DNA from: Demequina litorisediminis
Lineage (GTDB): Bacteria > Actinomycetota > Actinomycetes > Actinomycetales > Demequinaceae
NCBI RefSeq assembly: GCF_030161615.1
Contig: NZ_BSUN01000001.1
Span: 744,001-808,000, forward strand
Length of the DNA: 64,000 nt
Direction of reading: 5' to 3'
In this document: one piece after another, positions 44,666-54,530 of the stretch
Numbering within the stretch: position 1 is the stretch's first letter
How the letters are laid out: every line of letters starts with the position of its first letter
Notes under the pieces: generated by a model
Database searches by the model: none
What the model saw: the letters and a program-made list of their open reading frames with translations, nothing else
What the model was told of the DNA's origin: nothing
Made by a program: the position numbers and the translations under genes

Positions 44666-45176
44666 GTGGTCAGCCGGACCATGCGAGCCACCTCCATCGG
44701 GTGGCCCGCGAGCGGGTGATCCTCCACGACGCCGTCGAGTTCGAAGCCGTGCGAGCGGTAGAACGCGATCGCGTGACGGTTGCCCGTCCATACCCAGAGG
44801 TACGCGTCGTGGGTGCCGATGGCTGCGGTGAGCAGGCGCGACCCTAGCCGTTCGCGGTGGTGTGAGCCGAGCACGTAGATGCCCTCGGCTCGCGCGCCAC
44901 GGGCGCGTCCGCGTCACGCCCGGGACCGGCGTTCGCGAACCCGACCACGGCATCGGCCGCCGTGGCGACGTGCGTCGTCGAACCTTCGCGCGCCAGGATG
45001 CCTTCCCACCGCTCGACTCGCGCCTCAAGGTCGAGACCGGCCAATACGGCGGCGGGGACGGCGTCGGCATAGGTCTCGCGCCAGGACTGCACGTGCATGC
45101 GAGCAATCTCGGGGGCGTCGGCCACGGTGGCGCGGCGGATCACGGTGGCGGGAGCGCCGTCGACGGGGAGCCTCAT
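44662..45176 (-). CDS. GNAT N-acetyltransferase
   Basis: About 171 residues. The GNAT fold shows IRRATVADAPEIARMHVQSWRETY at the start and LGSHHRERLGSRLLTAAI as the acetyl-CoA loop (variant R/Q-x-x-G-x-G/A). The TAG stop overlaps the pseudouridine synthase stop region on the other strand. One break near 44892, where GAGCC probably stands for GAGCTC. Substrate unknown. Confidence 0.8.
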
Positions 45177-45186
45177 GCGGGCAAGG

Positions 45187-45610
45187 CTAAGCGGTGGTGG
45201 GGACCGTTGACGAACTCCCCGCGTAGTCCATGCCCGGCGCGTCTGCCGGTCGCGCGGTGAAGCCGCCGCGCTCGTAGAACGGTGCCCGGTCCCGCGCGGC
45301 GAACAGGCTGGACGTCCTCGACGCCACGGGCGCGTGCTTCCTCGACCAAGCGGGCGAGGATGCGCGCGCCGATGCCCCTCCACGCACGCGCTCGTCAACG
45401 ATGAGGCTCCGTGACGAACGCGTGAAGCACACCATCGCTGATGAGGCGACCCATGCCGACAAGCCGTCCGGCATCGTCCCTAGCGGTGCACACCACCCAT
45501 GACGAGGCGAGCGCTCGCTCGCAGCGCTCGAGAGTGAGGACCGCCCAGCCGGTCTGCTCGTAGAGGTCCTTGAACTCACGCGCCGTGGGTGCCTCGAGCG
45601 ATAGGTGCAT
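45187..45610 (-). CDS. GNAT N-acetyltransferase
   Basis: About 141 residues. The N-terminal half GWAVLTLERCERALASSWVVCTA and DERV...GIGARILARLVEEARARG, with the acetyl-CoA loop, mark a GNAT enzyme. Breaks near 45403 and 45307 (AGCT insertions) and loss of one G near 45378. Ten bases upstream of the other GNAT gene, probably co-transcribed. Confidence 0.78.
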
Positions 45611-45775
45611 GCCCGGATGGTAATCCCCGCGTCCTTCACCCCGGACTCGGGGATGGCGCCCCGAGCCGCCCGGCGCGTCAGCGTGCCGGGGCACGGGACC
45701 CGAGTCCCCAGGTCCGGGCCGCGAGGTGTGGGACTATCACGCGAACCACGGATGTCGGGAACACGGGAGGCGCCA

Positions 45776-46786
45776 GTGCAGAGCCGCACGAAGGTCGAGG
45801 CGGACGCGCGTCAGTTGGCGCGTGCCGTGAGCGAGTGTCTGGGCGACCAGGTGGCGCCGGAGTCCTTCACCCCCTCACCGATGGAACCTACAACGCCGCC
45901 TATCAGGTGAGCCTGGGGGCGGGGCGCATGGCCGTGGCAAAGGTCGCCCCGCCCGACGACGCTGCGATTCTCACCTACGAGCGGGGCCTGATGGCGGCCG
46001 AGGTCGAGTTCTATCGCCGCGCCGGGGGCCACCTTCCGGGCCCCACCGTCCTCGGCGTCGATTTCTCACGTCGGTTCATCGACCGCGATCTCCTCATCAT
46101 GTCGTGTCTCCAAGGCGAGCCGCTCACGCGTGTGGGCCGCTCGCTCGATCGCACCGAGCGCTCTCGAGTACGCACGGCACTCGGGGCGGTGGTGGCGGGA
46201 CTCGGTCGGGTCACCGGGGTGAAGTTCGGGTACGACCGTCCAGGCGACGCACTATCGGCTGACACCTGGTCCGCAGCGCTCTCGCTCATGGTCGAGGCAG
46301 TGCTGCAGGACGGTGACACCTACGGCGTGCACCTCCCCGCTCCGCGTCGCAGTTGCCGGACCTGATCGCGCGCGCCGCGGGTGAGCCAACCGCATCGCCA
46401 CGCCGACGCTGGTGCACTTCGACCTCTGGGATGGCAACGTGTTCGTCGCCAACGGGCCACACGGGCGACAGTTCGAGGGCGTCATCGACGGGGAGCGGAC
46501 CTTCTGGGGCGACCCGCTGGCCGAGTTCGTGTCGACATCGCTGTTCAAGGACCCTCGCAAGGCGATCGACGTCAACGCGGGCTACGCCGCCGTCACTGGA
46601 GCACCTCCCGACTTCGGCGACGACGGGATGCTCCGGTTATCGCTGTATCGGTCGTATCTGGACCTCATCATGCTCATCGAGGGTGCTCCCCGTGGCTACG
46701 GCGGTCCCGAACACGCCGGCGTACGCGCCCTCGCGACCTACGACCTGAACCGTCAGGTGCGAACGGCCGCACGCTTCGTCGGATGA
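45776..46786 (+). CDS. Aminoglycoside-phosphotransferase-like kinase
   Basis: About 337 residues, APH/fructosamine-kinase fold: TYNAAYQVSLGAGRMAVAKVAP for nucleotide binding, catalytic HFDLWDGNVFV with the Asp and Asn, and IDGERTFWGDPLAEF as the DFG-like metal site. GTG start with GGGAGG upstream. Breaks: near 45873 (C run lost one), near 46338 (C lost) and near 46385 (GAGCC for GAGCTC). Substrate unknown; resistance cannot be claimed. Confidence 0.82.
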
Positions 46787-46849
46787 GGCGGACCGCCTCG
46801 CGCACGTCTCCTGTGCTTCACTGAGGACGGGTCTCGCTACGGTCGCCCT

Positions 46850-47249
46850 GTGTCGCACACGAGTCGCCGGGGCCAGCGGTCACGTGAGGGTGGGGGTGAG
46901 TCATGGTCGGGCGCCAGACGAAGCCTAGCGCTGGCGAGCGGCGGCGTCGCCCTCGCCTTGTTCGTGACCTGGCGCGCCGCATCGGGCGGGGACGCGTGCG
47001 AATCGTTCATCTACGAGATCGCCCCCGAGTCCGGCGGGGAGGCGACCGCGGAGGACGCCATCGCGGCGTGGGCCGAGGGTGACCGCGCGCGCGAGTACGG
47101 CGAAGTGGAGTCCACGGGGTGGGTGCTGACGTCCGAGGGCAACGGCATCCAGGCTCTTCAGCCACGGGGATTCAGAGCTCTACGTCAGCGCCATCGACGT
47201 GGCAGGCACCACCGAGTGGTTCGTCAGCCAGGGCACGATCTGCGGGTAG
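46850..47249 (+). CDS. Small membrane-anchored protein of unknown function
   Basis: About 132 residues. GTG start, a basic N-terminus, one membrane helix (LALASGGVALALFVTW) and an acidic extracytoplasmic domain. One AGCT insertion near 47156 (CAGGCTCTTC) breaks the frame; repair gives the end GTTEWFVSQGTICG. No family recognised. Confidence 0.6.
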
Positions 47250-47339
47250 GCGCGGCGACAGTTGTCCCGTGCCGCGCGCTGTCGTGACGCGTGGTGGCGA
47301 GTGCGGCGGCCCACTGCACAAGGTTCTACGCTCTCAGTC

Positions 47340-47948
47340 ATGCGCGCCACTACCGTCGTCGAGGCCTATGCCGCGCGATCCGCGGAGTACGTCGAGCGCT
47401 TCGGGCAGATCGAGTCCGCAGCCGCCGACGACCGGAGGTCCGTCCTCACCTGGGCGCGTCAGTACGCCGGGCCGATTCTCGACGTCGGGTGTGGCCCCGG
47501 ACAGTGGACCCGCTATCTGGCAGAGCACGGGCTCAGCGTCACAGGCATCGATCCGACTCCCGAGTTCATCGCGGCGGCGCGCCGGCACCACCCTGACGGG
47601 TCGTTTCGCCTCGGAAGCGCCGAGCACCTGGGCGCCCGCGACGGCGAGGTCGATGGAGTCCTGGCGTGGTACTCACTCATCCACACCCCGCCCGAGGAGA
47701 TCGATGCGCCGCTGGCCGAGTTCGCGCGCTGCCTACGCCCCGGAGGAGGGCTCGCAATCGGGTTCTTCGCCGGCGAGGAGTGCGCGCCGTTTGATCACGC
47801 GGTGGTGACCGCCTACGAGTGGCCAGTGGAGTTGCTGGCGAGTCGCATCGAGGCGCAGGGGTTCTCGGTCACCGGCGCCCAGGCACGGGTCGAGTCCGCA
47901 AGCCGCACGCACGGGTTCATGACCGCTCGTCGCCGACCTGCGCAGTAG
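47340..47948 (+). CDS. Class I SAM-dependent methyltransferase
   Basis: 202 residues, intact. Motif I ILDVGCGPGQWTRYLAEHG, motif II TGIDPTPEFIAAAR, and RPGGGLAIGFF as motif III mark a small-molecule methyltransferase. Substrate unknown. Not a DNA methyltransferase: no DPPY/NPPY or PCQ-type motif. Confidence 0.88.
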   Translation: MRATTVVEAYAARSAEYVERFGQIESAAADDRRSVLTWARQYAGPILDVGCGPGQWTRYLAEHGLSVTGIDPTPEFIAAARRHHPDGSFRLGSAEHLGARDGEVDGVLAWYSLIHTPPEEIDAPLAEFARCLRPGGGLAIGFFAGEECAPFDHAVVTAYEWPVELLASRIEAQGFSVTGAQARVESASRTHGFMTARRRPAQ

Positions 47949-48076
47949 CAGAGACCGTGCGGACTGCGGCTCCACGTTGACGCGGAACTGGACAACGTTC
48001 CGTAGCCGATGAACGTCTGACTTCGCACCGAAGCGGGTCCGACTCGCAAGCACGATCACGCTTCGCAATGGCCAAT

Positions 48077-48408
48077 TCAGGAGTGTCGACCCTCGACCTC
48101 GAGCCTCGCGGCCAGTGACCCCATCGATCACTGCGCGCTCCACCAGCGGGGCGTCGAGTTCCACCTCGACGTACTCAGCGCAACTCGCTTGCTGACCACT
48201 CGTCGCCACCAGAGTCAGCGTGACCGTGACAGCGCCCTCCTCGACTGTGACCTCCGGATCGCCGCCGCAAGAAGGCGACGGAATCCACAGCGTCGAGGCG
48301 TTGTCGTCGGGTCCCTCTCTGGAGAGCATCACCACCGAATCAATGGGGACCTCGCCTCGATGCGTGAAGGAGCCTGCACGCGGCGAGCGCCAAACCCAGA
48401 GCAGCCAT
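48077..48408 (-). CDS. Putative lipoprotein
   Basis: About 110 residues. A short signal with lipobox LAAC at residues 8-11, then a beta-rich domain (PEVTVEEGAVTVTLTLVATSG) with two Cys. Two AGCT insertions near 48372 and 48103 hide both ends; repair gives ACSSFTHRGEVPIDSV at the start and GRELEVEGRHS at the stop. No family recognised. Confidence 0.6.
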
Positions 48409-48473
48409 CGCGGCTACGCCTCTGGGTGAAACACGACGTAGCCCATGCCCCAAGACGAGTCACCTACGCGACC

Positions 48474-48789
48474 TGCAGAGGAGTGATCGCGGCGACCTGC
48501 TCGCGCAGGGCGCGGCGCTCAAGCCGCAGGCTCGTAGTGAGACTGCAGGTTCATCCAGAACTCCGCTGTCGTTCCGAAGTAGGCGCTGAGGCGCACCGCA
48601 GTGTCTGCCGTGATGCCACGCTTACCGTGGACGATCTCGTTGATGCGCCGCGGCGGGACACCGATGGCGACCGAGAGCCTTGTTCTGGGTGATCCCAAAA
48701 CCCTCGATGAAGTCCTCCATGAGGATCTTGCCCGGATGGATCGGTGGGATTAGGTCGTCCTCAGTGGTAGTCGACGAGTTCGACATCAT
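48474..48789 (-). CDS. higA: HigA-type antitoxin
   Basis: About 104 residues. HTH with the HigA start PPIHPGKILMEDFIEGFGITQNKLSVAIGVPPRRINEIVHGKRGITADTAVRLSAYFGTTAEFWMNLQ, neutralising HigB and repressing the pair. Two AGCT insertions near 48677 and 48529. Starts inside the end of higB (29-base overlap). Confidence 0.88.
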
Positions 48790-49043
48790 CCGCACCTCCG
48801 TCCTTCCATCGAAAGCAGATTCTCCATGGGTCGTTCACGCGGATGCTGTGCTGGCCTGCACGGTCACCCTTGAGCAGGCTCGAGACGGTTTCCTTGCGGG
48901 ATCCGCAGGTCGTCCACCTCAGACGCAGCGTGGAGCATCTCAAGTTTGCGAAGCGCGGCGCGCTGAACTCGACGATCGATCGCCTTCACGAACTGCTCGC
49001 CCCAGATCCTTTCGGCGTTCTTGTCGCCGAAGGATCTGATCAC
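48761..49043 (-). CDS. higB: HigB-type mRNA interferase toxin
   Basis: About 94 residues. RelE/HigB fold: VIRSFGDKNAERIWGE at the start and the basic block HSIRVNDPWRICFRW, typical of ribosome-dependent endonucleases. GTG start. One AGCT insertion near 48885 (CAGGCTCG). Toxin precedes antitoxin, as usual for HigBA. Confidence 0.88.
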
Positions 49044-49076
49044 ACGAGCATCGTATAACGGATGGCGTCAATAACG

Positions 49077-50164
49077 CTAGACGTTAAAGCGGAACTCCAC
49101 CACGTCGCCATCGGCCATGACGTAGTCCTTGCCCTCCATGCGCACGCGACCGGCCGCCTTGGCGTCAGCCATCGTGCCGTGCGCCATCAGGTCATCGAAG
49201 GCCACGATCTCGGCCTTGATGAAGCCCTTCTCAAAGTCCGTATGAATGACTCCGGCGGCCTGCGGCGCGGTCCATCCCTTGCGGATGGTCCAGGCGCGCG
49301 CCTCCTTGGGGCCAGCGGTGAGGTAGGTCTGCAGGCCGAGCGTGTCGAAGCCCACGTGCGCCAACTGGTCGAGGCCCGACTCGGTCTGGCCAGTCGACTC
49401 GAGCATCTCGCGGGCCTCGGCCTCGTCGAGTTCGATGGCTCCGACTCGAACTTCGCATCGAGGAAGATCGCCTTCGCGGGCGCCACGAGCGCGGCGAGGG
49501 CGGCCTTGCGGTCCTCGTCCATGAGGCCCGCATCGTCCGTGTTGAAGACGTAGATGAACGGCTTGGTGGTCAGCAGGTTGAGCTCGCGCAGCTGCGCGAC
49601 GTCGATCCCGGCGGCCTCGGCACCCGCGAACAGCGTCTGGCCGGCCTCGAGGACCTCCTTCGCCTGCTGCACGGCCGCGAGCCTGCTCGGGCGAACCCCG
49701 CTTGATCTTGACCTCCTTCTCGAGGCGCGGCAGCACCCTCTCGATGGTCTGGAGGTCGGCGAGGATGAGCCTCAGTCGAGATGGTCTCGAGGTCGCCCGC
49801 CTCGTCCACGGAGCCGTCGACACGAGTCACGTCGGAGTCGGCAAAGGCCCGGGTCACCTGGCAGATCGCGTCCGCCTCACGAATGTTCGCGAGGAACGCG
49901 TTGCCCAGGCCCTCGCCCTCGGAGGCACCCTTGACGATGCCTGCGATGTCGACGAACGACACGGTCGCAGGCACCAGCCTTCTCCGAGCCGAACTTCTCC
50001 GCCAACTGGCCCAGGCGGACATCGGGCAGCGGAACCACGCCGACGTTGGGCTCGATGGTCGCGAACGGGTAGTTCGCTGCGAGCACCTCGGCGCGAGTGA
50101 GGGCGTTGAAGAGGGTGGACTTGCCCACGTTGGGCAGGCCGACGATTCCGATAGTGAGAGCCAC
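49077..50164 (-). CDS. ychF: Redox-regulated ATPase YchF
   Basis: Obg-family P-loop protein that prefers ATP and binds ribosomes. About 361 residues. GLPNVGKST (G1) near residue 10, DIAG (G3) and the NxxD-like NTDD for the altered base specificity; a C-terminal TGS-like domain ends with [15 protein letters not shown] start. Breaks near 49979, 49772 and 49682 (AGCT insertions) and near 49441, where GAGCC probably stands for GAGCTC. Confidence 0.92.
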
Positions 50165-50242
50165 GGTCAACGATTCTAATGGGGTTGGCCGATGCGCGGG
50201 TCCGGCGGGCAGCCGAGGTCGCCGCGGCGTAGCGTGTCAGCC

Positions 50243-50450
50243 ATGAGCGGACTCGAGGAAGCGTTCCTTCCAGGAGCGGCCGATGCCATCGACGAGCCTG
50301 GCGCGCGAGAAGGTTCTGCCTGCACCCGTCCACGCCCCAGGACCGCCCCTCGTGACAGACGACGGCTGCGAAGTGGTGATCCCCGTCATCGGCGTGACCG
50401 ACGCGGCGATCCTGCCCGAGCCGCCGCGCGTGCGGCGCGGCGAGGACTGA
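50243..50450 (+). CDS. Small hypothetical protein
   Basis: About 68 residues after repair of an AGCT insertion near 50298. ATG start, no strong ribosome site. An acidic N-terminus, a central TDDGCEVVIPVIGVTDAAILP strand pattern and a basic end. Not recognised; moderate support because repair yields a clean reading frame and stop. Confidence 0.4.
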
Positions 50451-50567
50451 ACCCGGGCATCGGCCAGCCGTGCTTCCTGGGAGTCACTGAGTGCTCGGTT
50501 TCGCCCAAAGGCGGGCACTCAGCGACTCGTAGGGCGCCCAGGGCTGGCGCCACAGCGGGAAAGCGAA

Positions 50568-50601
50568 CGGCCCGGCACCCCCTGACGGGGGCACCGGGCC
50601 G
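50568..50601. terminator. Terminator after the peptide ABC operon
   Basis: 15-bp imperfect stem (50568-50582 with 50587-50601), two mismatched pairs and a TGAC loop, 19 bases past the ATPase stop on the minus strand. Confidence 0.7.
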
Positions 50602-50619
50602 CATCACTCGTGCGAGAGG

Positions 50620-52371
50620 CTATGCGCCCCACTCGATGCCAGCGCCGGGGATGGCGTCCAGCAGTCGCTGCGTGTACGGCTGGCGAGCCGACTCGAAGAT
50701 CTGGTCCGTGGTACCGGACTCCACGATCTTGCCCCGCTCCATCACCGCGACCGAGTCGGCGATGACACGCACCACCGCGAGGTCGTGCGTAATGAAGAGG
50801 TAGGTCAGACCCAGGCTCAGCCTGCAGGTCAGCAAGGAGCCTGCAGGATCTGCGCCTGGACCAGCACGTCGAGCGCCGAGACGGCCTCATCGAGCACCAC
50901 CACGTCGGGCTTGAGAGCCAGCGCACGGGCGATCGCGACGCGCTGTCGCTGACCACCCGAGAGCCTCGTTCGGGTAGCGGTTGAACAGGCTCGGCAGGCA
51001 GCGAGACCTGGTCCAGCAGGCTCGAGCACCCGCGCGCGACGGACCGACTTCTCGGAGATACCGTGCACACGCATCGGCTCGGCGATGGACGACGCGATCG
51101 AACGCTGGGGGTCCAGCGACGAGTACGGGTCCTGGAACACCGGCTGCATGCGAGAGCGCAGGCTTGAACAGATCCTTGCGCGACACGCCCGTCAGAGCCT
51201 GTGCCACCCACGGTGATCTCACCGCTGGTCGGGGGCTCGAGACCCAGGATCATCTTCGCTGCCGTCGACTTACCCGAGCCCGACTCGCCCACCAGCGCGA
51301 GCGTGGTGCCCTTGGGAATATCGAACGAGATCGAATCCACCGCGCGGAAGGGCTCCGAGCGGAACCCCTTCTTGCGGATCGAGAAGTCCTTCGTCAGGTT
51401 CTTGACCGAGATCACCGGCGCGGCGTTGGCGTCAACCACCTCGGCACGCTTCTCAGCCATCTCCGCCATGTCGAACTGCTCCGCGCCATCGGCGAGGTCC
51501 ACGCTGGACTCGAGACGACGCGAGGCCAGCGACGGTGCCGCGGCGATGAGACGCTGCGTGTACGGGTGCTGCGGGTTGCTCAGCAGCGCCTTGCTCGGAC
51601 CAGCCTCGACGATGCGACCCTGGTGCATCACGATGACCTTGCTGGCGCGCTCCGCGGCCAGGCCCAGGTCGTGCGTGATGAGCAGCACGGCGGTGCCCTT
51701 CTCGCGCGTCAGCGACTCGATGTGGTCGAGGATGACCTTCTGCACCGTCACGTCGAGCGCAGAGGTGGGCTCGTCCGCGATCAGCAGCCTTCGGGTCAGC
51801 GCCAAGGCCGATACCGATCAGCACACGCTGACGCATACCGCCCGAGAACTGGTGCGGGAACTGGCGCAGACGCCGCTCCGCATCCTGCAGGCCGGCCTGC
51901 TGAAGGACCTCGATGGCGCGAGCCTCGATCTCCTTCTTACCGTGGGCGACGCCGTTGGCACGAATCGCCTCGCGCACCTGGAAGCCCACCGACCACACGG
52001 GGTTCAGGTTGGACATCGGGTCCTGAGGAACGTAGCCGATGATGCCACCACGGATGGCGGCCATCTTCTTCTCGTCGTGGCCCACGATGTCGGTGCCCTC
52101 GACGAGAACCTCGCCACCGGAGATGTCACCGTTGCCGGGCAGCAGGCTTCATCAGCGCGGTCGCGGTCGTGGACTTTCCGGACCCCGACTCGCCCACAAT
52201 CGCCACGGTCTCGCCGGGGAAAATGTCGAACGAGACACCGCGGACGGCGTGCACGGGGCCGTTCTGCGTCCGGAACGTGACCTCAAGGTCACGCACCGAC
52301 ACCAGCGGCTGGTTCGGGTCGGTCACCGGAACGGTGCCGTGGGAATCGGTCACGGGAATGGTCTCGGTCAT
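50620..52371 (-). CDS. Peptide ABC transporter ATPase, fused DppD-DppF type
   Basis: About 580 residues with two complete ABC domains. Domain 1: Walker [10 protein letters not shown], signature FSGGMRQRV, Walker [13 protein letters not shown]. Domain 2: Walker [13 protein letters not shown], signature [15 protein letters not shown], Walker [13 protein letters not shown]. Each has the oligopeptide-specific C-terminal extension ([25 protein letters not shown]). Nine AGCT insertions, near 52146, 51787, 51198, 51161, 51023, 50989, 50970, 50838 and 50820, break it. ATG overlaps the permease stop by four bases. Confidence 0.9.
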
Positions 52372-53304
52372 CGTCGAGCCCTCGCCTTCGGGTCCAGGGC
52401 GTCACGGATGAGCCTCACCGAGGAAGGTGAAGGCGAGCACCGTGAGGGTCAGCGCGAGCGACGGCCAGAACAACACCGAGGGGTTGGTGCGGAGCGTCTG
52501 CTGCGCCTGCGCGATGTCGTTACCCCACGAGACGTATCCGCTGAGGCCGATACCGAGGACCGACAGGGTCGCCTCCGCGGTGATGGCCGCACCGAGCGAC
52601 AGCGTGAGGGCCACGATCACAGGACCCATCGAGTTGGGAAGCACGTGCCTGAGCAGCGTGGAGCCGCGCGAGCGACCCACCGCCTCCGACGCCATGACGT
52701 ACTCGAGGTTCTTGTTGCGCAGGACCTCAGCACGCACGATGCGCGCCAAAGATGCCCACGCAAAACCACCGATCGCGAAGGCGATCACCAAGGGGTTCCG
52801 GTAGTCGCTCAACACGCTCATCACGACCACGGCCGCGAGGAAGTAGGGAATCGAGAAGAAGATGTCACCCACGCGGGACAGGAGCGAGTCGACCCAGCCC
52901 CCGTAGTAACCGGCGATGGCACCCATCGGGACGCCGATGACGCCGGTGATGAGCACGGTGAGCAGACCCACGGTCAGCGACGTCCTCGCACCGTAGACGA
53001 TGTGCGACCAGACGTCGTAGCCCTGGCGGTTGAAGCCGAGCGGGTGGCCGGGCTCTGCGGGACCGTTGCTGTCAGACAGCTGCGCGAAGTTGGGGTCCGC
53101 GCTGGTGAACAGCGAGGGGAACAGCGCCATCGCGAGGAACACGAGCGACAGCGCGAGCGCCACGTAGAACAGGGGACGACGACGCAGGTCGCGCCACGCG
53201 TCGATCCACATGTTCGACTTGCGCGACGAGAGCCTGACCTGGTCGACCGCGCCCGGCTGGGTCTCGTCGACAGGGGCGACGTAATGTGCGTTGCGGTCAG
53301 ACAT
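52368..53304 (-). CDS. dppC: Peptide ABC transporter permease DppC
   Basis: About 311 residues, six membrane helices, with the DppC signature [24 protein letters not shown] and the ATPase-docking loop [19 protein letters not shown]. An AGCT insertion near 52413 gives a false early stop; repair gives [17 protein letters not shown] and an ATGA overlap with the ATPase. Starts within the end of dppB (8-base overlap). Confidence 0.9.
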
Positions 53305-54221
53305 AGCGAATCCTCGGGTCGAGCACGGCGTACAGCAGGTCCACCAGGATGTTCACGATGATGTACATCACCGTGAGGATGGTGACGAACGACACGACCG
53401 TGGGGATCTCGCCCTTGATGATCGCGTCGTAGAGCACCTTGCCGATGCCGGGAATATTGAAGATTCCCTCAGTCACGGTGGTACCTGCGATGAGTGCACC
53501 GAAGCTCGCCGCCGTGTTCGTGATCACGGGAATCAGCGAGTTGCGGGCGACGTGCACCGGCACCACGCGCTTGGACGTGAGGCCCTTAGCGTAGGCGGTG
53601 CGCACGTAGTCACCCTCGCGGGCATCGATGACCGAGCCGCGCATGAGGCGCATACCGACCACGTAGATGGTCAGGGCGATGGTGACACCCGGAAGCAACA
53701 GCGCTCCCCAGGTCGCGTTCGCTCCCACGGTCACGGGGGCCCACCCCAACTTGATACCGATGAAGTACTGCGCGATGAAGAGCGCAACGAACGGCGGGAT
53801 CGAGTTGAAGATCAACGCGACCAGCAGCGAGGCGTGGTCGGCGAACTTGCCCTTGCGCAGACCCGAGAGCAGACCGAAGCCCACAGAGAGCGCGAACTCG
53901 ACGACCACCGCGATGGTCACGAGCAAGGGTGATCGGGAAGGCGCGAGCAAAGACCTCGTTCACGGACTGGCCGGAGAAGGTCACGCCCAGGTTTCCGGTG
54001 AGGAAGTCCTTGATGTACAGGAAGTACTGCACGATGAACGGCTGATCAAGGTTGTACTGCTCGCGCAGAGCATCAACCACCGCCGGGTTCGGCGTGCGAT
54101 CGCCGAACATCGCCAGGATGGGATCTCCAGGCATGGAGAACACCATGAAGTAGATGATGAACGTCGTTCCGAAGAACACGGGGATGGCCTGGAGGAGGCG
54201 TTTGACCACGTACAGGGTCAT
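53297..54221 (-). CDS. dppB: Peptide ABC transporter permease DppB
   Basis: About 307 residues, six membrane helices; FFGTTFIIYFMVFSMPGDP at the start and EGDYVRTAYAKGLTSKRVV as the docking loop. One break near 53926 (ACCCTTGCTC for ACCCTGCTC, an extra T), not at AGCT. Works with DppC and the fused ATPase. Confidence 0.9.
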
Positions 54222-54264
54222 GGTTCACTCCTCGGGCTCGAGTCGGTGAATGCATAGGGTGCCG

Positions 54265-54318
54265 ATTCTAGTGTGAACACGCACGCGGGTAACGCGTGCT
54301 GTCAGCGAGATTACCCGC
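54265..54318 (-). promoter_or_regulatory. Candidate dppB promoter with overlapping inverted repeat
   Basis: On the minus strand TAGAAT (54265-54270) is a 5/6 -10 match; TTACCC (54287-54292) is 16 bases upstream as a weak -35. The -35 is inside one arm of the inverted repeat 54285-54292 / 54311-54318, so a repressor bound there would block it. The start is 44 bases downstream of the -10. Confidence 0.5.
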
Positions 54319-54420
54319 ACGTGAGGCCACGACGCGCCTTCGTGGCACTGTCGGAGGGCTCGAGCGGGTCGGCCAGCGCCGGGGTGCGGCGGCCTGAATG
54401 CCCTGGTCTGGGCGGGGTAA

Positions 54421-54455
54421 GGGCCGATGCGGTCTGGTCACCGTGGCATCGGCCC
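54421..54455. repeat. Hairpin made of two opposed GGCCGATGC motifs
   Basis: GGGCCGATGC (54421-54430) and GCATCGGCCC (54446-54455), 15-base loop. Both arms are copies of the 9-mer that recurs through the window. Confidence 0.6.
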
Positions 54456-54473
54456 GACGTGAGTGAAGACATG

Positions 54474-54514
54474 CGGACGGGCCCGTCGCGCCTGGGGCGA
54501 GGCGGGCCCGTCCG
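54474..54514. terminator. Terminator after dppA
   Basis: Perfect 12-bp stem (54474-54485 with 54503-54514), 17 bases past the dppA stop on the minus strand. Would limit the permease/ATPase level relative to the binding protein. Confidence 0.7.
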
Positions 54515-54530
54515 TGTCGATCTCTAGGGC

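Larger units (their letters stand above)
54222..54530. other. 309-base gap between dppA and dppB: promoter and hairpins, no gene
   Basis: No plausible coding region. It holds a candidate dppB promoter (54265-54292), an inverted repeat GCGGGTAA/TTACCCGC, and two hairpins, 54421-54455 and 54474-54514, toward the end of dppA. Confidence 0.7.

Noticed and set aside
45776-46786. Antibiotic resistance phosphotransferase
   Set aside because: The APH-like fold alone does not show antibiotic activity; many members act on sugars or other metabolites.
47340-47948. Methyltransferase as the source of an AGCT modification
   Set aside because: It has small-molecule methyltransferase motifs and no DNA methyltransferase catalytic or target-recognition motifs.
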